From NCBI RefSeq assembly GCF_027587205.1, contig NZ_JAPDOD010000021.1, positions 62,001-126,000 on the forward strand: a stretch of DNA of 64,000 bases, written 5' to 3'. Below the pieces are notes generated by a model. The model did not search any database, was not told where the DNA came from, and worked only from the letters and a program-made list of their open reading frames with translations. The stretch comes from Solirubrobacter ginsenosidimutans. Its GTDB lineage: Bacteria; Actinomycetota; Thermoleophilia; Solirubrobacterales; Solirubrobacteraceae. This document shows, piece by piece, positions 43,133 through 51,335 of the stretch. A program made the translations under genes and the position numbers. Each line of letters opens with the position of its first letter. The stretch's first letter is position 1.

Positions 43133-44581
43133 ATGAGCGCCCTCGAACACCTTCCGGCCGAGAGCGCGCCTCGCGGCGTCGAGCTCAACGGCATCAATGT
43201 CATCGCCGAGGACGAGCGCCAGGGCACGCCCCGTGACCTGTTCTGGCCGTGGTTCGCCTCCAACATCTCCGTGCTCGGTGTCAGCTACGGCGCGTTCATC
43301 CTCGGCTTCGGGCTGTCGTTCTGGCAGGCCGTGGCCGCCGCCGTGGTCGGGATCGTCGTCTCCTTCTCGCTCTGCGGTGTCATCGCGCTGGCGGGCAAGC
43401 GCGGCTCCGCGCCGACGATGGTGCTCTCGCGCGCGGCGTTCGGCGTGCGCGGCAACCGGCTTCCGTCGGCGCTCTCGTGGCTGCTGACCGTCGGCTGGGA
43501 GACCGTGCTCGTCGTGCTCGCGACGCTGGCGACCGCGACCGTCTTCACCCGCCTCGGCTGGGGCGGGGGAGACGGGACCAAGATCGTCGCGCTGTTGGTC
43601 GTCTCAGCGATCACCGTCGCCGCGGGCGTCCTGGGGTTCGAGACCGTGATGCGCGTCCAGGCGGTGATCACCGTCGTCGCGGGCGTGCTGACCGTCGTCT
43701 ACATGATCCTGGTGGCGGACGACATCCACTGGAGCGCCGTCTCGGCGCATCCGGCGGGGTCGACGCAGCAGCTGGTCGGCGGCCTGGTCTTCGTGATGAC
43801 CGGCTTCGGCCTCGGGTGGGTGAACGCCGCCGCGGACTACTCGCGCTATCTGCCGAGAACCGTCTCGAGCCGCGGCGTCTTCGGCTGGACGACGTTCGGC
43901 GGGGCGATCGGCCCCGTGATCCTCGTCATCTTCGGGCTGCTGCTGGCGGGCTCCTCGACCAAGCTCTCGGACGCCATCGGCCTGGACCCGATCGGCGCCC
44001 TGACCACGCTCCTGCCGACCTGGTTCCTGGTCCCGTTCGCGATCACCGCGGTGCTCGGCCTGATCGGCGGCGCGGTCCTGGACATCTATTCCTCCGGTCT
44101 CGCGCTGCTCTCGGCCGGCCTGCCGATCCCGCGCTACCTGGCCGCCGGCGTGGACGGCGTGATCATGGTCGCCGGGACGATCTACGTCGTCTTCTTCACG
44201 GACAACTTCCTCGCCCAGTTCCAGGGCTTCCTGATCACGCTCGGCGTGCCGATCGCGGCCTGGTGCGGCGTGATGCTCGCGGACGTCGCGTTGCGCCGCG
44301 AGGACTACGTGGAGGCGGACCTGTTCGACCCGCGTGGGCGCTACGGCGACGTGCGCTGGCTCCCGCTGGCGCTCGTCGCGGGCGGGACGGCCGTCGGCTG
44401 GGGCATGGTCACCAACACGTTCGCGAGCTGGCTGACGTGGCAGGGCTACCTACTCGGCCCGCTCGGCCTCGGCGGCAAGGAGGGCGCGTGGGCGGCGGCA
44501 GGGCTCGGCGTCCTGGCCGCGCTGCTGATCGGCCTGGTCGGCCAAGCGCTGCGCTCAGTTAGTAAGCCAGAGGCTTACTAA
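43133..44581 (+). CDS. NCS1-family purine/cytosine permease
   Basis: A 482-residue carrier with 12 helices. The helix-1 motif FWPWFASNISVLGVSYGAFILG and the SRAAFGVRGNRLPS, WVNAAADYSRYLP blocks are diagnostic of NCS1 (cytosine, allantoin, hydantoin, thiamine precursors). Substrate not predictable. It lies after the LysR-controlled methyltransferase and may be part of that unit. Its C-terminal codons (SVSKPEAY) form a terminator hairpin. Confidence 0.87.
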   Translation: MSALEHLPAESAPRGVELNGINVIAEDERQGTPRDLFWPWFASNISVLGVSYGAFILGFGLSFWQAVAAAVVGIVVSFSLCGVIALAGKRGSAPTMVLSRAAFGVRGNRLPSALSWLLTVGWETVLVVLATLATATVFTRLGWGGGDGTKIVALLVVSAITVAAGVLGFETVMRVQAVITVVAGVLTVVYMILVADDIHWSAVSAHPAGSTQQLVGGLVFVMTGFGLGWVNAAADYSRYLPRTVSSRGVFGWTTFGGAIGPVILVIFGLLLAGSSTKLSDAIGLDPIGALTTLLPTWFLVPFAITAVLGLIGGAVLDIYSSGLALLSAGLPIPRYLAAGVDGVIMVAGTIYVVFFTDNFLAQFQGFLITLGVPIAAWCGVMLADVALRREDYVEADLFDPRGRYGDVRWLPLALVAGGTAVGWGMVTNTFASWLTWQGYLLGPLGLGGKEGAWAAAGLGVLAALLIGLVGQALRSVSKPEAY

Positions 44582-44582
44582 C
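44558..44582. terminator. 11-bp bidirectional hairpin through the NCS1 stop codon
   Basis: GTTAGTAAGCC and GGCTTACTAAC pair perfectly around AGA. The TAA stop (44579-44581) is in the right arm, and the convergent MFS gene ends 4 bp beyond. Confidence 0.75.
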
Positions 44583-44585
44583 CCA

Positions 44586-46052
44586 TCACTGCTCGAGTCG
44601 CTGGAGGCCGGCGGAGGCGAGCTCGCCCTCCTCGACCTCCAGCTCGTGCTCCTCGGGCGTCTCGGGCGGTGCGCTCAGAGTGCGGCCCGGGACGATGTAG
44701 GCGACCGCGCCGGCGACGAGGCAGAGGCCCGCGCCGACCGCGAACGTCTTCGAGTAGGCGTCCGCGGTGGGCACCGCGGCGCCGCCGTCGAAGGCGCGCA
44801 GCAGCGTCACCGCGAGGCCGCTGCCGATCGAGAACCCGACGTAGCGGGTCACCTGATAGAAGCTCATCGCGCTGCTCGTCTCGTCCTTGGGGACCGACGC
44901 GACGATCAGGCCCGGCATCGCCGCGAAGGTCAGGCCGAGGCCGAGCCCGACGATCCCCATCGTGACGAACGCCTGCCACAGCGCGGTCCCGGTGAGGGCG
45001 AAGAAGAGCATCGCCAGCGCGATCGCGGCCGACCCGGCGGGGATGACGCCGCGCGGCCCCATCCGCTGGCGAGCGCGGGGCACGAGGCGGCTCGCGAACG
45101 TGGACACGATCGACAGCGGCAACAGCGTCAGGCCCGCCACGAAGACCGTCTCGCCCATGCCTGCCGGGAGCTGCACGACCTGGGTGACGAGTGAGATGCC
45201 GAGGTACATCGCGATGCCCAGCACGAGCCCGGTGACGTTCGCGGTCAGGACCGCGCGTTGCTTGAGGAGGCGCAGCTCGACCAGCGGCGCGTCGACGCGG
45301 AGCTCGTTGCGGGTCCACAAGGCGAGGAGCACGACGGCGAGCGCGAGCAGCGCGATGGTCTTGCCCGCCGCCCAGCCCCAGTCCGGCGCCTTCTCGAGCG
45401 CGAGCAGGAGCGAGAGGATGCCGCCGCCGATCAGCGCCGCGCCGAGCAGGTCGAGCGAGCTGTGCTCGCCGCGTGCGGCCGGAGCCGGCACGAACAGCAC
45501 CGCCAGCACGAGCGCCGTGGCGCTCGCCAGCGTGCCGAACCAGAACGCCGCCGAGGCGTCGAGGTACTCGGCGATGAAGCCCGTGATCGGGTAGCCGAGA
45601 CCGACCCCGGCCGCGCCCACGACCGAGAGGATCGCGATCGTCTGCGTCGCCTTCTCGCGCGGCAGGTGGTCGCGGGCGGACGCCATCGTCAGTGGCATCA
45701 GCGCGAGCCCGAGGCCCTGCATCGCGCGACCGGCGACGAGCATGCCCAGCGAGTGGGCGAGCGCCGCGAGGGCGCCGCCGGCGGTGACGACCGCGAGCGC
45801 GCTGACGAGCACCGTCCGGCGGTGCGGACCGTCGCCGAGGCGGCCGAGCAGCGGGGACGCGACGGCGCCGACGAGCAGCGTCGCGGTCAGTGACCACTGC
45901 GTCGCGCTCAGGCTCGCGTGCAGGTTGCGCGCGATCGTCGGGATCAGCGGCGCGCCGAGCGAGCTGATCACCGACACGACGAGCCCGATGCCGATCAGCG
46001 CGGGCACGTAGGCGCGGGCAGCTTTGGGTGTCGCCTCGACGGTGGAAGTCAT
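44586..46052 (-). CDS. MFS efflux transporter (DHA2-like, 14 helices)
   Basis: A 488-residue drug-exporter-type MFS. N-terminal helices end in the GRLGDGPHRRTVLVSAL motif A, and motif C-like GAAGVGLGYPITGFIAEY follows. The protein is divergent from a TetR regulator with a shared operator region, the arrangement of an inducible efflux pump. ATG 46052 fits the family start. The C-terminal tail is acidic (PPETPEEHELEVEEGE). Confidence 0.88.
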   Translation of the reverse strand: MTSTVEATPKAARAYVPALIGIGLVVSVISSLGAPLIPTIARNLHASLSATQWSLTATLLVGAVASPLLGRLGDGPHRRTVLVSALAVVTAGGALAALAHSLGMLVAGRAMQGLGLALMPLTMASARDHLPREKATQTIAILSVVGAAGVGLGYPITGFIAEYLDASAAFWFGTLASATALVLAVLFVPAPAARGEHSSLDLLGAALIGGGILSLLLALEKAPDWGWAAGKTIALLALAVVLLALWTRNELRVDAPLVELRLLKQRAVLTANVTGLVLGIAMYLGISLVTQVVQLPAGMGETVFVAGLTLLPLSIVSTFASRLVPRARQRMGPRGVIPAGSAAIALAMLFFALTGTALWQAFVTMGIVGLGLGLTFAAMPGLIVASVPKDETSSAMSFYQVTRYVGFSIGSGLAVTLLRAFDGGAAVPTADAYSKTFAVGAGLCLVAGAVAYIVPGRTLSAPPETPEEHELEVEEGELASAGLQRLEQ

Positions 46053-46072
46053 GAAGTGGGGAGGAGGGCCGA

Positions 46073-46090
46073 GCGGAATGCCCGTTCCGC
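46073..46090. promoter_or_regulatory. TetR operator 1
   Basis: GCGGAA and TTCCGC flank a 6-bp spacer. The core CGGAA-N6-TTCCG repeats 36 bp away (centre to centre) in the start of the TetR gene. Confidence 0.6.
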
Positions 46091-46103
46091 GGTAGACGTT
46101 ACC

Positions 46104-46676
46104 ATGGCCCGGAACGTGCATTCCGCGCTCACGACACCTGACTGGTCGACACTTCCCGCCGACGCCAAGCGCGAGCGCCTCCTCGAGGCCGCGGAGCGCG
46201 TCTACGCGGAGTTCGGGCTCGACGCGCCGATGCCGGCCGTCGCCCGCGCCGCCGGTGCGGGCGTCGGCAGCCTGTACCGCCAGTTCCCCTCCAAGGACGA
46301 GCTCGTCGCCGCGCTCGCCGAGCGGCGCATGCTGCGGATCAGCGCCCGGCTCGACGCCGCGCTGGCGCAGGAGGAGGCGTGGCCGGCGATTCGCGAGGTG
46401 CTCGACTACATCCTCGGCGACCGCGCGGCCGACGACATCTCGGCCCACGCGTTCGCGATCGCCGCGGCCGACGCCCCGGTCCGCGAGGCGCGCCGGCGCG
46501 TGCGCTCGCAGCTCGACCAGCTCGTCGCGCGCGCCCGCGAGCAGGGCGCGCTGCGCGCCGATGCCACACGCCTGGACCTCACACTGGTCATCACCTCCGC
46601 CCGCGCGACCCGCCACCTCGGCGAGGCCGCGTGGCGGCGCATGGTCGAGCTCGCGCTCGACGGCCTGCAGCGCTGA
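46104..46676 (+). CDS. TetR-family regulator of the adjacent MFS pump
   Basis: A 190-residue repressor. The helix-turn-helix is RLLEAAERVYAEFGLDAP, then VARAAGAGVGSLYRQFPSKDELVAALAE. The C-terminal half is a ligand-binding helix bundle. Two copies of CGGAA-N6-TTCCG lie at its promoter and first codons, so it most likely represses itself and the divergent MFS gene until a ligand binds (inference). Confidence 0.88.
   Translation: MARNVHSALTTPDWSTLPADAKRERLLEAAERVYAEFGLDAPMPAVARAAGAGVGSLYRQFPSKDELVAALAERRMLRISARLDAALAQEEAWPAIREVLDYILGDRAADDISAHAFAIAAADAPVREARRRVRSQLDQLVARAREQGALRADATRLDLTLVITSARATRHLGEAAWRRMVELALDGLQR
46110..46125. promoter_or_regulatory. TetR operator 2, inside the first TetR codons
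   Basis: CGGAA-N6-TTCCG (spacer CGTGCA) overlaps codons 3-8 of the TetR gene. Confidence 0.6.
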
Positions 46677-46687
46677 GCGCCCCGTAT

Positions 46688-46693
46688 TAGGGT
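46688..46693 (+). promoter_or_regulatory. -10 hexamer TAGGGT, leaderless spacing
   Basis: TAGGGT ends six bases before GTG 46700. No Shine-Dalgarno sequence is visible. Confidence 0.4.
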
Positions 46694-46699
46694 TGGCTG

Positions 46700-49600
46700 G
46701 TGGACGCAACGCGATGGCAGCGCGTAGGGCTGTTCATCAGCAGCACGTTCGACGACATGCACGCCGAGCGCGACTACCTCGTCAAGCGCGTGCTGCCCGA
46801 ACTGCAGGAGTGGTGCGAGGAGCGGCGGCTGCGGCTGGTGGACATCGACCTGCGGTGGGGCGTCGTCGAGCCCGACATGACGGGGATCGTGCGCAAGTGC
46901 CTGGCGGCGATCGACGCGTCGCAGCCGTTGTTCCTGTGCCTGCTGGGCCAGCGGCGCGGCACGATCGTCGAGCGCGGCGCGACGGTCACCGAGCTCGAGC
47001 TCGCCCACGCGCTCGCGGGTCCCTGCCACGTGCTGGCGTACCTGCGCGACCCATCGCCGCGCCTGCCCGCGCTGTACACGACCGCGTTCGACCCGGAGGC
47101 GGCACACGAGCGGACGCGAGCGTGGGCGCGCGCCGAGGCCGAGGTTACGCGGCGCTACTCCGCCGTCTGGGACCCTGACGCGACGACGCCCGAGCTCCGC
47201 CTTCCGGGCGCCTCGGAGGAGAGCAACGCGGAGCGCTGTCGCGGTCGCCTGACGCAGTTCGCGTGCGACGCGAGGCCGCTTGCCGAACCGCTGCTCGAGG
47301 ACCTGCGGGCCGCGATCCTCGCCGACCACCCGGACCGGGCCTCCGGATTCTCGCCCGGGCGGCTGGAACGCGAGCTGGGCCAGCAGGAGCAGGTGCTCGC
47401 GGCGGCCGCCGAGGCGACGGTCGTGCGCGAGGCGACGTTCGCGGCGCTCGATGCCTACGCGGACGGCGCTGACGACACGCTGTTCGCGCTGACCGGCCCC
47501 AGTGGCATCGGCAAGACGACGGCCCTCGCGGGGTGGGTGCGGCGCAGGCGGGCGGCGGGTGAGCTGGTGCGCTGCCGGTCGGTCGGGGCCAGCGACGGCT
47601 CCACCGCCGTCGAGACCGTGCTGCAGTCGCTGCTGGAGGAGGTCGGCGCGACGCCGCAGGAGCCGCTGCGCGACACGTGGCTCGACGCGCTCGCGGGGGA
47701 GACCGTGGTGCTCGACGGCCTCGATCAGCTCGATGCCGGACTCGACGATCTCGACTGGCTGCCCTGGACGCTGCCGGAAGGCGTCCGGTTGATCGTGAGC
47801 TTCGCCGGCCCGGGCGCGCTGGGCGAGCGCATGGTCGCCGGCGGCGACGTGATCGTGCACGAGGTCGCCCCGTTCGAGGACCCCGCCACGCGCCGGCGCC
47901 TCGTCGTCGACTACCTCGCGGGCTACCTGAAGGAGCTCGCTCCCGAGCTCGTGGAGGAGCTGATCGCGTTTCCGGCGGCGAGCAATCCGCTCTACCTCAA
48001 GGTCGTGCTGTCCGAGTTGCGGGTGTTCGGGCCCCACGCGTCGCTGAAGGAGGAGCTCGACGCGCGCTTCGGCGAGGACGCCGTGTCCGCCTTCGACGCC
48101 GTCCTGGCGCGGATCGAGCGCGATGCCGGCGGCGAGGCCGCCCCGGACGTCTTCGGCCTGCTGGCGTGTGCCCGCGCCGGCCTCTCGGCGCCGGAGATCG
48201 CCGGAGCGCTCGGCGACCCCGCCCTGGCGGACGAGGTGCACGGGCTGCTGCGACAGGTGCGCGCGTTCACCGCGCGGCGCGCCGGGCGCTACGACTTCCT
48301 GCACGCGAGCTTCGCCGACGCCGCTCGGGCGCGCTACGTCACGCCCGAGCGCCAAGCGGCCCTGGCCGCCTACTTCGACGCGCTCCCGCTCTGGTCCGGC
48401 GGCGTCCCGAACGCGCGCAAGGTCGCCGAGCTGCCGTTTCATCTGGGTGCGGCGGGGCAAACGGCCCGCGCCGCGGAGGTCCTCTCCGACCTGCGGTTCA
48501 TCGAGGCGAAGTGCGCCGCGGGCATGACGTCGGCGCTGCTCGCGGACTACGCGGCGGTGGAGGCGGCGCCGTTCGCGGCGTTCGTGCGCCAGGAGAGCCA
48601 CGCGCTGTCGCGGTACGCGACGACGCGCGGGTTCACGCTCCAGCACGCCTACAACTGGCGCCGCGCAGGTCCGGTCCGGGAGGCGGCGGAGCGCGCCCTG
48701 GGCGACGGTGAGCCGCCGCTGTGGCTGCGCCGGCTCGATCCACCCGCGGACGGCGGGCCGGAGCTCGCGACGCTCGAGGGGCACGACGGCGGTGTCACCG
48801 ACGTCGCGTTCGCCGGCTCGGACCTCCTGAGCGCGGGCCTCGACGGGACCGTGATCGCGTGGAACACGGCGACCTGGCGCAGGCGCGAGCGGGTGGTGCG
48901 CGTCGACAGCGGCATCAACTCGTGTGCGGCGTACGGAGATCTGGTGGCGGTCGGATGCGAGGACGGGTCCGTGCGGGTCCACGACCGCGCGCGCAACGCG
49001 ACCGTGATGTGCGAGGGCGTGTTCGAGCACTCCGCGCGGCGCTGCCGCTTCCTCCCGGACGGCCGGCTGCTGTCCGTCGGCCGGTTCGGCCTGCGGATCC
49101 ACGACCCGCGCAGCGGCGAGTTGCTGCACACCTTTCATGGCGATGAGACCATCCAGGACTGCGACCCGGAGGTCGGCGGGCTGATCGCCTTGGCGTGCTC
49201 GGACGCTGACGTCAACCTCTACGACCCGGTCGCCGGAGAGCTCGTCGCGAGCCTTGGTCTCCCGCGCGGCGAAGGCCAGGCGTGGGGCTGTCGCCGCTCG
49301 CCCGACGGGTCGCTGCTGCTGGCCGGCGGCGGCAAGTTCCAGTACTCCGACGACGTCGGGCCGTTCGGCGAGTGCGTCGTGTGGGACACGCGGACGCACG
49401 AGGTCGTGCACAAGCATCGCTTCCGCGTGATGGTGTCGGCCGTCGCCTTCTCGCCGGACGGCGCGAGCTACGTGGTGGGCCTGCTGGACGGCTCGCTCGA
49501 GCTCTTCGACACCCGGACGGGCGACCGTCTGGCGTCGGTGGACGCCCACGCGAAGACGGTCCGCTCGCTGCAGCTGTCGCCCACGGGCGAGGTGCTGGCG

Positions 49601-50530
49601 AGCGCCTCGCTGGACGGGCGCGTGCGCGCGTGGGACGCGGCGGCGCTGGCCCGCGCGACCGAGGCGGCGCCGGGGAACGGGCTGTTCTGCGCGATCGCGT
49701 CGGACGGGCGAACCGCGAGCGTGTGGAGCGGAACGCCGAACGGGTTCGACTACGCGTTCCGGCAGCGCGACTACGACCTCGTCACCGCGACGAAGGTGCG
49801 CGACGAGCCGCTGTACCTGGACGGCGAGGCGTCGCACATCGCGATGTTCCGGCTTGACCCGATGACGCTGCTGACCGGCGTGCGCATCTCGGCGGACGCC
49901 GCCGGGCCGCCGCACGCGACCGCGCCCGTGGCCGGTGCCGGCGACTATTGGCTGCTCGCATCGAGCGCGCGGATGTTCCCGTTCGACCTCTCGCTCGCCC
50001 CGGCGCTCCCGGAAGCGCTCCGCTCGCGCCAGAACGTCCGCTGGGCACGCGCGCGCGACGGGCGCTACGCGCTGCTCGAGCAGCCGGGCGCGCTGGTGGT
50101 CGGAGCGCACACCGTCTTGCTCCCGGGCGACGCGATGCCGCCGCATCTGCCGCAGGTCGCCTTCGACGGCGAGCGCGTGCTCTGCATCTCGGGCAACGCG
50201 CTCTGCGCGGTCTCCGGCGGCGTGTGCACGGTCCTGCACGAGGGCGCCGGGCCGCTCGCGGCGTTCTGCGCGAGCGGCGATCGCGTGGCGGTGGCGGGCG
50301 AGGACGGCGTGCACGTGCTCGGCGAGGGACGAATCCACGCCGCGCCGTCGCTCGACTGCGCCTTCGCCGATGACGTCGTCGTGTCACTCGGAACGGACGG
50401 GGTGCTGCGCGTCGGCGACGCGGTCTTCGTGGGGGCGACGGCGTTGACCGCGTTCGCGGTCGCAGGCCGCACGCTCGTCGCGACCGACACCGGCGGCACC
50501 GTCTACCTGCTGGCGCTCAGCACGCCGTAA
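46700..50530 (+). CDS. DUF4062 - STAND NTPase - WD40 protein
   Basis: A 1276-residue cytosolic protein. Residues 8-100 form a DUF4062 domain (LFISSTFDDMHAERDYL, DIDLRWGV, FLCLLGQRRGT), as in TEP1/NPHP3-like proteins. A NACHT/AAA-type NTPase follows: Walker A GPSGIGKTT (266-274), Walker B VVLDGLDQLD (336-345). A helical arm leads to a beta-propeller from about 690 (LEGHDGGVTDVAFAGSDLLSAG, VAFSPDGASYVVG, LQLSPTGEVLASASLDGRV) to the end. STAND proteins oligomerise when their repeats sense a ligand (family knowledge). A defence or cell-fate sensor is inferred; no separate effector is fused unless DUF4062 itself acts as one. Confidence 0.87.
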   Translation: MDATRWQRVGLFISSTFDDMHAERDYLVKRVLPELQEWCEERRLRLVDIDLRWGVVEPDMTGIVRKCLAAIDASQPLFLCLLGQRRGTIVERGATVTELELAHALAGPCHVLAYLRDPSPRLPALYTTAFDPEAAHERTRAWARAEAEVTRRYSAVWDPDATTPELRLPGASEESNAERCRGRLTQFACDARPLAEPLLEDLRAAILADHPDRASGFSPGRLERELGQQEQVLAAAAEATVVREATFAALDAYADGADDTLFALTGPSGIGKTTALAGWVRRRRAAGELVRCRSVGASDGSTAVETVLQSLLEEVGATPQEPLRDTWLDALAGETVVLDGLDQLDAGLDDLDWLPWTLPEGVRLIVSFAGPGALGERMVAGGDVIVHEVAPFEDPATRRRLVVDYLAGYLKELAPELVEELIAFPAASNPLYLKVVLSELRVFGPHASLKEELDARFGEDAVSAFDAVLARIERDAGGEAAPDVFGLLACARAGLSAPEIAGALGDPALADEVHGLLRQVRAFTARRAGRYDFLHASFADAARARYVTPERQAALAAYFDALPLWSGGVPNARKVAELPFHLGAAGQTARAAEVLSDLRFIEAKCAAGMTSALLADYAAVEAAPFAAFVRQESHALSRYATTRGFTLQHAYNWRRAGPVREAAERALGDGEPPLWLRRLDPPADGGPELATLEGHDGGVTDVAFAGSDLLSAGLDGTVIAWNTATWRRRERVVRVDSGINSCAAYGDLVAVGCEDGSVRVHDRARNATVMCEGVFEHSARRCRFLPDGRLLSVGRFGLRIHDPRSGELLHTFHGDETIQDCDPEVGGLIALACSDADVNLYDPVAGELVASLGLPRGEGQAWGCRRSPDGSLLLAGGGKFQYSDDVGPFGECVVWDTRTHEVVHKHRFRVMVSAVAFSPDGASYVVGLLDGSLELFDTRTGDRLASVDAHAKTVRSLQLSPTGEVLASASLDGRVRAWDAAALARATEAAPGNGLFCAIASDGRTASVWSGTPNGFDYAFRQRDYDLVTATKVRDEPLYLDGEASHIAMFRLDPMTLLTGVRISADAAGPPHATAPVAGAGDYWLLASSARMFPFDLSLAPALPEALRSRQNVRWARARDGRYALLEQPGALVVGAHTVLLPGDAMPPHLPQVAFDGERVLCISGNALCAVSGGVCTVLHEGAGPLAAFCASGDRVAVAGEDGVHVLGEGRIHAAPSLDCAFADDVVVSLGTDGVLRVGDAVFVGATALTAFAVAGRTLVATDTGGTVYLLALSTP

Positions 50531-50533
50531 GAT
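50528..50533 (+). promoter_or_regulatory. -10 hexamer TAAGAT, leaderless spacing
   Basis: TAAGAT begins within the TAA stop of the STAND gene and ends six bases before ATG 50540. Confidence 0.45.
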
Positions 50534-50539
50534 CGCGCC

Positions 50540-50923
50540 ATGCAGCTGGCCAGGGCGCAGGCGATCGTCGAGCACGTGGTCACGAACGCCTCCGGCCCCG
50601 TGTCGGTGTTCGTCGCCGACACCCACGGCGAGCTGGTCGCCGCGGCGACGATGGACGGCGCAGCGCCGGACACGCGGATCAACGCGCAGCGCAAGGCCTA
50701 CACGGCCGCCCGCAGCGACGCGACCTCGACGCGCGAGCTTCGCGAGAAGGCGCTCGCCGACCCCGCCGAACGCGCGAGCTTCGACCCCTTCTTCAGCTTC
50801 TTCCTCGGTGGCATCGCCGTCTTCGAGGACGGCCGGCGGATCGGCGCGGTCGGCGTCAGCGGGTTGCCCGGCGAGGTCGACGAGCAGCTGGCGCTCGAGG
50901 CGATCGAGCGCACGGAGGGGTGA
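50540..50923 (+). CDS. GlcG/HbpS-like (DUF336) protein
   Basis: A 127-residue protein: a helix LARAQAIVEHVVTNASG, strands VSVFVADTHGELVAAATMDGA, then RINAQRKAYTAARS and FFLGGIAVFEDGRRIGAVGVSG. This is the HbpS/GlcG fold, which in Streptomyces binds haem and senses redox stress; here ligand residues are uncertain. It lies 9 bp after the STAND gene but has its own -10, so co-function is not assured. Confidence 0.8.
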   Translation: MQLARAQAIVEHVVTNASGPVSVFVADTHGELVAAATMDGAAPDTRINAQRKAYTAARSDATSTRELREKALADPAERASFDPFFSFFLGGIAVFEDGRRIGAVGVSGLPGEVDEQLALEAIERTEG

Positions 50924-50973
50924 ATACGGCAGTGCCGCCGTGGCAATACGGCAATCCTGCTGATGGCACGGCA
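50923..50973 (+). promoter_or_regulatory. In-phase direct repeats upstream of the DUF4242 gene
   Basis: AATACGGCA occurs at 50923-50931 and 50945-50953 (22 bp apart), then CACGGCA ends at 50973 (20 bp further). Spacings of about two helical turns suggest cooperative activator binding. Confidence 0.5.
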
Positions 50974-51030
50974 ACGCGGCATCCGTAGCGTCCTCGGGGT
51001 CCAACCTTCCTCCCCGAAAGGACTCCCGAA

Positions 51031-51315
51031 ATGCCGACCTATCTGATCGAACGCGAGATCCCCGGCGCGTCGCAACTGACCGACGACGAGCTCCGCGGCA
51101 TCACCGCCACGTCCAACGAGGTCGTGTCGTGCCTGGAGCGTCCGTACGAGTGGCGTCACAGCTACGTCGCGGGCGACAAGATCTACTGCGTGCACGACGC
51201 CGAGAACGCCGAGGACGTGCTCGAGCACGCCCGCCGCGGCGGCTTCCCGGCGAACCTGGTGGCCGAGGTCTCGGCCGTCTTCGACAGCACCGGGCCGCGC
51301 TCGCTCCCCGTCTGA
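51031..51315 (+). CDS. DUF4242 (SCO4226-like) small protein
   Basis: A 94-residue protein with the family start TYLIEREIPGAS, SYVAGDKIYCVHDAENAEDV and GGFPANLVAEVSAVFD. SCO4226 of Streptomyces binds nickel; the role in general is unknown. GAAAGGA lies just upstream. It ends 20 bp before the LAL regulator, suggesting one unit. Confidence 0.82.
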   Translation: MPTYLIEREIPGASQLTDDELRGITATSNEVVSCLERPYEWRHSYVAGDKIYCVHDAENAEDVLEHARRGGFPANLVAEVSAVFDSTGPRSLPV

Positions 51316-51323
51316 GCAACCCG

Positions 51324-51329
51324 TAGACT
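51324..51329 (+). promoter_or_regulatory. -10 hexamer TAGACT, leaderless spacing
   Basis: TAGACT ends six bases before GTG 51336, so the LAL gene may have its own start within the intergenic 20 bp. Confidence 0.35.
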
Positions 51330-51335
51330 CAGCTC

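Noticed and set aside
46406..50338. A 1310-codon open frame antisense to the STAND gene
   Set aside because: It reads as low-complexity Arg/Ala/Glu without any domain, while the other strand has clear DUF4062, Walker and WD40 motifs. Such frames are common in very GC-rich DNA.
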